A DNA stretch of 64,000 bases, taken from Clostridium sp. Marseille-Q2269. Its GTDB lineage: Bacteria; Bacillota; Clostridia; Clostridiales; Clostridiaceae. The stretch's first letter is position 1. Each line of letters opens with the position of its first letter. Positions 57,542 to 64,000 of this stretch are shown one piece after another. A model generated the notes under the pieces. The model was not told the DNA's origin. It did not search any database and saw nothing but the letters and a program-made list of their open reading frames with translations. The position numbers were made by a program, and so were the translations under genes. The stretch spans positions 30,753 through 94,752 of the forward strand of contig NZ_CALSFS010000014.1 in assembly GCF_943736985.1 (NCBI RefSeq), given 5' to 3'.

Positions 57542-59473
57542 TTGAATAATATAGACTTTTTACCCATAAGTAAAGAGGATTTTAAAAAACGAAATATAGA
57601 AACTTTAGATTTTATAATAGTAACTGGAGATGCTTATGTAGATCATCCTTCCTTTGGTACAGCAATTATAGGCAGGGTATTAGAAAGAGAGGGCTTTTCT
57701 GTAGGAATTATAGCTCAGCCTGATTGGAATGATATAGAATGCTTTAAAAAACTAGGTAAGCCTAAATATGCATTTCTAGTTAATTCTGGCAACATAGATT
57801 CTATGGTAAATCATTATACTGCATCTAAGAAAAAACGACATGATGATTTCTATTCTCCAGGAGGTAAATCTGGACATAGACCTGATAGAGCAGTTATTGT
57901 TTACTGTAATAAAATAAAAGAAGCTTTTAAAGATTCTCCCATAATAATAGGAGGAATAGAAGCTAGCTTAAGAAGATTCGCTCATTATGATTACTGGGAT
58001 GATTCAGTAAGAAGAAGTATTTTAGAAGATTCTAGCGCTGATTTATTAATATATGGTATGGGAGAAAAACCTATAGTTCAAGTTTGTAATCTTTTAAAAT
58101 ATGGTATGAAAATAGATAGCATAAAAAATGTAAGGGGTACTGCATATATGGGAAAAGATATATCTGATTTACAGGATTATATTGAAATTCCATCTTTTGA
58201 AGAAGTTTGTGTAAATAAAAAGTCCTATGCAGAAGCTTACAAAATACAATATTATGAGCAAGATTCTATAAGAGGGAAAACTTTGGTACAAAAACATAAA
58301 GAAAGATATTTGGTACAAAATCCCCCTCAACCACCATTGTCTCAAGAAGAAATGGATGAAGTTTATGCACTTCCTTATGCTAGAACTTATCATCCTATAT
58401 ATGAAGCTGAAGGTGGAATTCCTGCCATTAAAGAAGTAAAATTTTCAATTACTAGTCATAGAGGTTGCTATGGTAGTTGCTCATTTTGTGCTTTAACTTT
58501 TCACCAAGGAAGGGTTATTCAAAATAGAAGTCAACACTCTATATTAAAAGAAGCTAATATGATGACTACTATGAAAGATTTTAAGGGTTATATACATGAT
58601 GTTGGTGGACCTACAGCTAACTTTAGGCACAGAGCTTGTAAAGTTCAAGAAGAACATGGTGCATGTAAAAATAAACAATGTGTATTCCCAAAAGCTTGTA
58701 AAAATCTAATTGTAGATCATAAAGAATATTTAAGTTTACTAAGAAAAATAAGAGAAATTCCTAATATAAAAAAAGTGTTTATCCGCTCTGGTATTAGATT
58801 TGATTACTTAATGTATGATAAAAATGATGAATTTTTTAAAGAATTATGTGACCATCACATAAGTGGACAATTAAAGGTTGCTCCTGAGCATATTAGTGAT
58901 AAAGTTTTAAAACTAATGGGAAAACCTAATAGAAGTATCTATGATTCCTTTGTAAAAAAATACTATGACATAAATAAAAAAATTCATAAAAATCAATTCT
59001 TAGTTCCTTATTTAATGTCAAGTCATCCCGGTAGTGATTTAAAGGCAGCTATAGAACTAGCTCAATATATAAAGAAAATGGGATATACTCCAGAGCAAGT
59101 ACAAGATTTCTATCCTACACCTGGTAGTTTATCTACCACTATGTATTATACTGAACTAAATCCTCTAACAGGAGAAAGGATTTATGTACCTAAAGATCAA
59201 AAAGAAAAAAGCATGCAAAGAGCATTGCTACAATTTTCTGTTCCTGGTAATTATAATTTAGTAAAAGAAGCTCTAGTAAAGGCTCATAGAGAAGATCTAA
59301 TAGGTAATGGTCCTAATTGTTTAATACCTTATAATAAGCCTTATAAAAGGGCCCAGAAGGTAAATAATGCCAATCATTATAACAAACATAATGATCATAA
59401 AGTTAAAAATGATTTTAGAAATAACAACAACTCTAAAAAAACTTCTCTTTCTAAACATAAAAAAAGAAAATAA
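57542..59473 (+). CDS. YgiQ family radical SAM protein
   Basis: 643-residue member of the YgiQ/UPF0313 family. The open frame extends to 57416, but the only ribosome site, AGGAG at about 57527, fits the TTG at 57542 ([13 protein letters not shown], as in homologues); the ATG at 57533 is too close. N-terminal cobalamin-like part ([21 protein letters not shown]), radical SAM motif [10 protein letters not shown] near 347, and a basic Asn/Lys-rich tail. Substrate unknown. Confidence 0.9.
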   Translation: MNNIDFLPISKEDFKKRNIETLDFIIVTGDAYVDHPSFGTAIIGRVLEREGFSVGIIAQPDWNDIECFKKLGKPKYAFLVNSGNIDSMVNHYTASKKKRHDDFYSPGGKSGHRPDRAVIVYCNKIKEAFKDSPIIIGGIEASLRRFAHYDYWDDSVRRSILEDSSADLLIYGMGEKPIVQVCNLLKYGMKIDSIKNVRGTAYMGKDISDLQDYIEIPSFEEVCVNKKSYAEAYKIQYYEQDSIRGKTLVQKHKERYLVQNPPQPPLSQEEMDEVYALPYARTYHPIYEAEGGIPAIKEVKFSITSHRGCYGSCSFCALTFHQGRVIQNRSQHSILKEANMMTTMKDFKGYIHDVGGPTANFRHRACKVQEEHGACKNKQCVFPKACKNLIVDHKEYLSLLRKIREIPNIKKVFIRSGIRFDYLMYDKNDEFFKELCDHHISGQLKVAPEHISDKVLKLMGKPNRSIYDSFVKKYYDINKKIHKNQFLVPYLMSSHPGSDLKAAIELAQYIKKMGYTPEQVQDFYPTPGSLSTTMYYTELNPLTGERIYVPKDQKEKSMQRALLQFSVPGNYNLVKEALVKAHREDLIGNGPNCLIPYNKPYKRAQKVNNANHYNKHNDHKVKNDFRNNNNSKKTSLSKHKKRK

Positions 59474-59492
59474 ACAGCACTTAATGCTGTTT
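59472..59492 (+). terminator. Terminator after the YgiQ gene
   Basis: 8-bp arms AAACAGCA / TGCTGTTT with a five-base loop, followed by ATTTTTTATTTT. Overlaps the stop codon. Confidence 0.8.
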
Positions 59493-59497
59493 ATTTT

Positions 59498-60142
59498 TTA
59501 TTTTACTATTTTATTTACAGATGTGTATAACGTATATATCCAAATAATATTACCTAATACATTTGGAGGAAATACATTCACATTAAAAATACTTAATATA
59601 ATATCCGCTATATTTATAATGATGCTAAAGAATATTAAATATAATATAGTCTTATTTATATGTTTATTACTGTGTTTCATAAAGCATAAAATTAAAAGTA
59701 CTAAATTAATAATTATGAAGAAAATATATATATTAATAGGTGCTAATAATTTCATTATATAAAATTGTTCATTAAAAATATTCATTTTCAAGCTATATTT
59801 GCTAATAAAGATCATCAAAATAGATAATATTATAAGCATTATACAAATTATATATCTTAAATTAAACTTATTATTTTTTATACATATATAAAAACATATT
59901 ATCATAGCCGTGGGAACTGCTAAAAAGTCTAAAAAATATATCCATTTTAACCAATATAAATTTTTAATATTATTAATAAATAATAATAAACCTAAAGACG
60001 TAAATCTCAAAATCATAAAAAAGTATACTAAAATAGATATGAATTTTATTTTATATGGGGCTCTAAGAGCTTTTCTACTACCTTCTAAACATATAATAAA
60101 CATAAGTAATATGGATGATATATATATAAATACATTTATCAT
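59498..60142 (-). CDS. Hypothetical membrane protein
   Basis: 214 residues, with about six hydrophobic spans (near 3-18, 33-57, 66-88, 96-113, 132-155, 166-186) and short basic loops. I do not recognise a family. No conserved motif seen apart from the hydrophobic pattern. ATG at 60142 without a strong ribosome site. Convergent with the YgiQ gene, upstream neighbour is the lipid kinase on the same strand. Confidence 0.65.
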   Translation of the reverse strand: MINVFIYISSILLMFIICLEGSRKALRAPYKIKFISILVYFFMILRFTSLGLLLFINNIKNLYWLKWIYFLDFLAVPTAMIICFYICIKNNKFNLRYIICIMLIILSILMIFISKYSLKMNIFNEQFYIMKLLAPINIYIFFIIINLVLLILCFMKHSNKHINKTILYLIFFSIIINIADIILSIFNVNVFPPNVLGNIIWIYTLYTSVNKIVK

Positions 60143-60215
60143 AATTAACTAACTTCTCCAATTTAACAATGCTACTACTTATATTTATTAAGTTTATAAT
60201 TAAAATATTACTATA

Positions 60216-61100
60216 TTAATCTAATATTCCTAAAATATCTAGACCCTCTTTCTCACATTCTATACATATTGGAAAGTCAGGGCCCCTTTCTCCATCTATA
60301 TCTGTAACTATGCCTTGGTTACATTCTATTTCTAATTTATTTGTTTTAAAATATATTAAAGCATTTACATCTTCTAAATGTTCACCTTTTAGCATTTTTA
60401 TAAATAACCCTATCATATCTTTAATAGCACAAGCTTTTATTATTATTACATCTAGCATACCATCATCTACTTCTGCCTTATAAGCCATATGTAAATTGCC
60501 CGCTGTTTGTCCATTGAACACCATCATAAGATACATTTCTCCATTATAATTCACTTCCTGGGATTTAACATTGATAGGTATCTTTCTGAAATTAGGCAAC
60601 TGTTCTAATCCCTTTACATAATAAGCAAGCTTACCCATGGTATTTTTTAAATTAACATCTGTTTTTTGTGATACATCTGTAAATAACCCTGCACTAGCTA
60701 CATTGATAAAGTATTTATTATTTATTTTACCTAGATCAACTTTTTTTACAGAACTTGTTAATATTTGTTCACAAGCATCAGAAACATTTGGCGGCATACC
60801 AATAAATTTAGCAAAATCATTGGCAGTTCCCGTAGGTAATATTCCAATTGGAAGATTAATTGAAAACTTTTTTAAATGATTCACTACATTGTCTACCGTA
60901 CCATCTCCACCTGCAACTAATATATATTTATAACTTTCATCAATACATTTAAAAGCATCATCAAGATTATATTCTAAACTTATCCTATAAGGCACTACTT
61001 CATATCCATATTTCTGATGTATTCTTATCACTTGATCTATTTGAGATGCTATAGCCTTCTCTCCTGAATATGGGTTATAAATAAATTTTACCTTACTCAT
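60216..61100 (-). CDS. YegS/DgkB-type lipid kinase
   Basis: 294-residue diacylglycerol-kinase-catalytic-domain protein. ATP-binding glycine motif VAGGDGTVDNVVNHL near residue 62, GILPTGTANDFAKFIG near 88, and DDGMLDVIIIKAC. Likely phosphorylates diacylglycerol or a related lipid in membrane turnover. ATG after GAGGAG. Substrate is inferred from the family. Confidence 0.92.
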   Translation of the reverse strand: MSKVKFIYNPYSGEKAIASQIDQVIRIHQKYGYEVVPYRISLEYNLDDAFKCIDESYKYILVAGGDGTVDNVVNHLKKFSINLPIGILPTGTANDFAKFIGMPPNVSDACEQILTSSVKKVDLGKINNKYFINVASAGLFTDVSQKTDVNLKNTMGKLAYYVKGLEQLPNFRKIPINVKSQEVNYNGEMYLMMVFNGQTAGNLHMAYKAEVDDGMLDVIIIKACAIKDMIGLFIKMLKGEHLEDVNALIYFKTNKLEIECNQGIVTDIDGERGPDFPICIECEKEGLDILGILD

Positions 61101-61203
61101 TTTAAATCTCCTCTTACAGTTTTAATTTATAATTAATTAGTTATACCATTATATAATAGCAAATCCACAAGATTTTAACAATAAATCCTGTGGATATTTT
61201 AAC

Positions 61204-61620
61204 TTAATTATTCTGCTCTGAAATACCACTTAAAGCTTTTTGAGCTTCATCTTCATGATTAGGCTCTATAGCTATATCCCCTAGGGAAACTATTCCTACT
61301 ACATTCTCATTGTCTTCTACAGGTAATCTTCTTATTTGCCTTTCGCTCATTATTCTTGCTGCATCATGTATATCCATATCTTTACTTGCCATTACAGGAT
61401 TAGATGTCATAACATCTGAAACTTTAATATTGTTATCTAATCCTTTTGCTACAGATCTTAGGGCAATATCTCTATCTGTGATAACTCCAACTACCTTGTC
61501 ATTTTCACAAACAGGTATAGATCCAACATTATATTGGCTCATAAGTTCAGCTGCTTTCTTTATAGATTCATCTCTACCAACTGTAGCTACATTTTTAGTC
61601 ATAACGTCCATAACTTTCAT
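61204..61620 (-). CDS. CBS-domain protein
   Basis: 138-residue stand-alone protein with two CBS motifs: VMTKNVATVGRDESIKKAAEL and GVITDRDIAL; then SDVMTSNPVMASKDMDIHDAA and GIVSLGDIAI. Such pairs bind adenosine nucleotides. ATG after GGAGGTG. Single gene; partner unknown. Confidence 0.92.
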   Translation of the reverse strand: MKVMDVMTKNVATVGRDESIKKAAELMSQYNVGSIPVCENDKVVGVITDRDIALRSVAKGLDNNIKVSDVMTSNPVMASKDMDIHDAARIMSERQIRRLPVEDNENVVGIVSLGDIAIEPNHEDEAQKALSGISEQNN

Positions 61621-61796
61621 AACAACACCTCCATATATATTTTATCCACTATATAGTTTTTTATTTAACCAATTATTATCAATTTCTTAATTAATTATTA
61701 ATTATTGTGATTTATAACTTATATATATTTGCAAAATGTTGTATAATATTATATATTTCAAGTAATAGGAATTATATTTTTAGGAGTGATAATACA

Positions 61797-62318
61797 ATGG
61801 CAAAAATACAAAAGAGTGCCGTACCAAATGCTTTTACTTTAGGAAATTTAGGTTGTGGCGTTATGTCCTTGATGATGACATTTCAGCAAAACTATAAATG
61901 GGCTGCTTTATTTATACTAATCGCAGGTTTAATGGATAGATATGATGGAAGAGTTGCTAGATTCTTAAAAGTTGATAGTGCTATTGGTAAAGAGCTAGAT
62001 TCTTTAGCTGATTTAGTTTCTTTTGGTGTAGCTCCTTCTATATTAACTTTTCACATTTATAATTTTAGTAATTTAGGAATATTGGGTTATTTATTAGTAC
62101 TAATGTTCCCTCTAGCTGGAGCGTATAGACTTGCTAGATATAATACTACTGAATTTGATGGTTGTTTTGCTGGCATACCTATAACCTTAGCTGGTATGTT
62201 CATGGCTTTATATTGTTTACTTACATCAAATAGAATTGGATCTTCAACATTAACTATAGTTTTAATGATAGTCTTATCTTATCTTATGATTAGTAATTTA
62301 AAATTGAAAAAATTTTAA
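61797..62318 (+). CDS. pssA: CDP-diacylglycerol-serine O-phosphatidyltransferase
   Basis: 173-residue membrane enzyme making phosphatidylserine. CDP-alcohol phosphotransferase motif DRYDGRVARFL...GKELDSLAD (D-x2-DG-x2-AR-x8-G-x3-D-x3-D) near residue 45-70. ATG at 61797 follows AGGAG by eight bases; the open frame to 61707 is not supported. About five membrane spans. Confidence 0.94.
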   Translation: MAKIQKSAVPNAFTLGNLGCGVMSLMMTFQQNYKWAALFILIAGLMDRYDGRVARFLKVDSAIGKELDSLADLVSFGVAPSILTFHIYNFSNLGILGYLLVLMFPLAGAYRLARYNTTEFDGCFAGIPITLAGMFMALYCLLTSNRIGSSTLTIVLMIVLSYLMISNLKLKKF

Positions 62319-62320
62319 TA

Positions 62321-62348
62321 AAAAAATCGTGGTTTTCCACGATTTTTT
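62321..62348. terminator. Bidirectional terminator between pssA and the exchanger gene
   Basis: Perfect 12-bp arms AAAAAATCGTGG / CCACGATTTTTT with a TTTT loop. Confidence 0.88.
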
Positions 62349-62388
62349 TATTAACTAATTATAAATTTTAATATATTACTACTAAAAT

Positions 62389-63441
62389 CTATGCAATATA
62401 ATAATATGCAAAAGCTACTATTATATAAGTAGCTATTAAAATTGCTCCCTCAAACCAATATGTTTTTCCATCTTGGAAAATAAAAAATGACATTATAGCA
62501 GCTATCATAGCCATAATTATTTGAAAAGTTGTAAAAAGTAATGACATGTTAAACCCTAATATACAAGAAAATATTACTAATATAGGCGTTACAAACAATG
62601 CTATCTGTATACTTGATCCTATGGCTATTTCTAGACTTAAATTTATTTTATCCTGTGCAGCACATAATATAGCAGCTATATTTTCTCCTATGTTTCCCAG
62701 TAATGGTATTAAAATTATTCCAATAAATTCTTCAGATACATGATAATTTATTACCACTTGATGTATATTACCAATAAGTTTTTCACTTATAAAATATAAA
62801 AATATAGTGCTTATAAGTATGCCTATCAATAGGTCAAAATATGGTTTATCTTTTTTTATTCTTATTTCTTCATTTCTATCACTTACTATAAAAAGATTTC
62901 TATGGGTATATAAAGAGAAAATTAATCCTAATATATACACACATATTAAAACCACTGCAATTTTCATACTAAATGAAGTAATTAAATTATGAGATAACTT
63001 AGATCCGTATTTATTTACTGATGCTATTATAACCATAGTAGACAATGCTATAAAGAGCATACTAAAATTAGTTCTTGCAACTATTTTATTGAATTGTTGC
63101 TCTTTATACTTTATTCCACCAACAAAAATAGATACTCCCAATACCAAAAGTATATTGCATATTATGGAACCTATAAGAGCAGATTTAGCCATAGATATCA
63201 TTCCAAGCTTAATAGCCCATATACCCATTGTCAATTCTGGTATATTTCCCATAGCTGCTGCTAACAATCCACCTCTTTTTTCTCCAATATACTCAGATAT
63301 ACTTGAAGTAAATTTCCCCAAAGCTATAGCTAAAGGAATTATTCCTAAAGAATATATTAATATATTTATTACACTATTATTTAAATCCACCTTACATAAA
63401 ATTACAGAAAATATATAAAGAGCTATGTGTTTCTTTTTCAT
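62389..63441 (-). CDS. Calcium/proton (cation) exchanger, CaCA/Cax family
   Basis: 350-residue membrane antiporter with about ten to eleven spans. The two inverted signature repeats are visible: AAAMGNIPELTMGIWAIKLG near 62 and LIPLLGNIGENIAAILCA near 245, each with the ion-binding Glu. Exports Ca2+ in exchange for H+. ATG after AAAGGAG. Confidence 0.93.
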   Translation of the reverse strand: MKKKHIALYIFSVILCKVDLNNSVINILIYSLGIIPLAIALGKFTSSISEYIGEKRGGLLAAAMGNIPELTMGIWAIKLGMISMAKSALIGSIICNILLVLGVSIFVGGIKYKEQQFNKIVARTNFSMLFIALSTMVIIASVNKYGSKLSHNLITSFSMKIAVVLICVYILGLIFSLYTHRNLFIVSDRNEEIRIKKDKPYFDLLIGILISTIFLYFISEKLIGNIHQVVINYHVSEEFIGIILIPLLGNIGENIAAILCAAQDKINLSLEIAIGSSIQIALFVTPILVIFSCILGFNMSLLFTTFQIIMAMIAAIMSFFIFQDGKTYWFEGAILIATYIIVAFAYYYIA

Positions 63442-63492
63442 ATAGAACTCCTTTGTAAATAATTCTTTTAATTATTAAGTTTTAAATTTTTT

Positions 63493-63630
63493 CTATCCAT
63501 TTATCCATTTATCCATAGTTGAATCTAAATCCATATATACTGTTAAATCATCACAGCTCTCTCTATCAAAATCATATAAATCTTCCTCTAACAATTCTAA
63601 AAAATATTCATATGGGTAAAGCAATTCCAT
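63493..63630 (-). CDS. Small acidic hypothetical protein (45 residues)
   Basis: ATG at 63630 with GGGGTGG five bases upstream, stop TAG at 63493-63495. The product begins MELLYPYEYFLELLEEDLYD and ends TMDKWING; over a quarter of its residues are Asp or Glu. No family recognised. The good ribosome site and non-random composition support a gene. The rest of 63442-63732 has nothing else. Confidence 0.55.
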   Translation of the reverse strand: MELLYPYEYFLELLEEDLYDFDRESCDDLTVYMDLDSTMDKWING

Positions 63631-63732
63631 TTTATCCACCCCTTTAACTTATTTGTAATTTTCTATAGTAATTTTAAAATATCTTTATCCATATCTATTT
63701 TATTCTCACCTTATAAAGTTGTTACTGAACAT

Positions 63733-64000
63733 TATAAGAAATTTGCGACGTAACAGACTTTAAAGGATTAGAATTAAAACAAGGAATACTTTTAGTCAAT
63801 AGATGGCTATAAAAATAAAGAATACTAATATTTGTATCCTAAGATTTAAGCTAACGGCCTAATGCCACGTCCTGTGGCAGCTAGGCCTAAGTAAACGTCC
63901 TGTTTACTTTACGCTTAAATCTTAGTTTACAAATAAAGTATTCTAATTATTTTTCTAGATATCTATTTTTCCTAAAAGTATTCCTTGTTTTAATCCACTT
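63733..64000. mobile_element. Fold-back repeat element, copy 2 (cut by window end)
   Basis: Matches 48203-48470 in the same orientation with few changes. Here the terminal arms at 63773-63795 and 63972-63994 are exact 23-bp inverted copies. The right end lies beyond the window. Compensating-looking changes in the central hairpins (GCCACGTCCTGTGGC, AAGTAAACGTCCTGTTTACTT) keep the stems intact. Confidence 0.78.

Noticed and set aside
59367-59762. Plus-strand frame after the YgiQ gene
   Set aside because: Overlaps the end of the YgiQ gene in another frame and is antisense to the membrane protein at 59498-60142; no ribosome site.

Overview
The window is AT-rich, densely packed DNA from a spore-forming, anaerobic low-GC Firmicute. 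It is most likely a Clostridium of the botulinum/sporogenes kind. The grounds are SleB and spore photoproduct lyase, the cggR-gap / pgk-tpiA-gpmI-eno glycolytic block, strong AGGAGG ribosome sites, T-box and M-box leaders, and a tmRNA gene split by a group I intron. The genus assignment is inference from gene content; no 16S or tRNA gene is present.

Layout. 1-4994: a ferric-siderophore ABC importer on the minus strand (ATPase cut by the window edge, two permeases, a frameshifted binding lipoprotein), divergent from an AraC-type regulator. 5625-9252: a mannose-family PTS operon (IIAB-IIC-IID, then manO) behind a promoter overlapped by a CcpA-type cre box. 9565-18875: a defence island with a type I restriction-modification operon of unusual order (half-HsdS, HsdR, RhuM, HsdS, HsdM), followed by a NucS/RAMA-type nuclease gene broken by one TGA codon. 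19091-19734: ssrA (tmRNA) with a 289-nt intron in its T loop. 20089-21701: a cysteine-type T-box in front of a DAACS-family symporter. 21880-26114: smpB, surE, rnr, secG. 26338-33733: glycolysis genes under CggR with a recognisable two-repeat operator. 33909-35273: rpoN. 35372-40218: a BMP/nucleoside ABC importer. 40520-48207: degV, trmL, splB, two VanW paralogues, an M42 peptidase and cinA. 48203-49001: two fold-back repeat elements; the first has a second copy at the right edge of the window. 49029-54746: malic enzyme, nth, plsC, queG, and the cysK-cysE operon under a second cysteine T-box. 54751-64000: sleB, an M-box-controlled MgtE-N/CBS protein, a YgiQ radical SAM protein, a lipid kinase, a CBS protein, pssA, a cation/proton exchanger and a 45-codon gene.

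How parts work together. tmRNA, SmpB and RNase R, the trans-translation machinery, lie within about 7 kb of each other. Two T-box leaders carry the same candidate UGC specifier in near-identical context, one before cysK-cysE and one before a transporter annotated by family only as a dicarboxylate/amino-acid symporter. This suggests the transporter brings in cysteine, cystine or a precursor. The most unusual signals are the intron in tmRNA, the long-hairpin repeat family, the R-M locus with its palindromic operator and hsdS scar, and two gene breaks of one base each.
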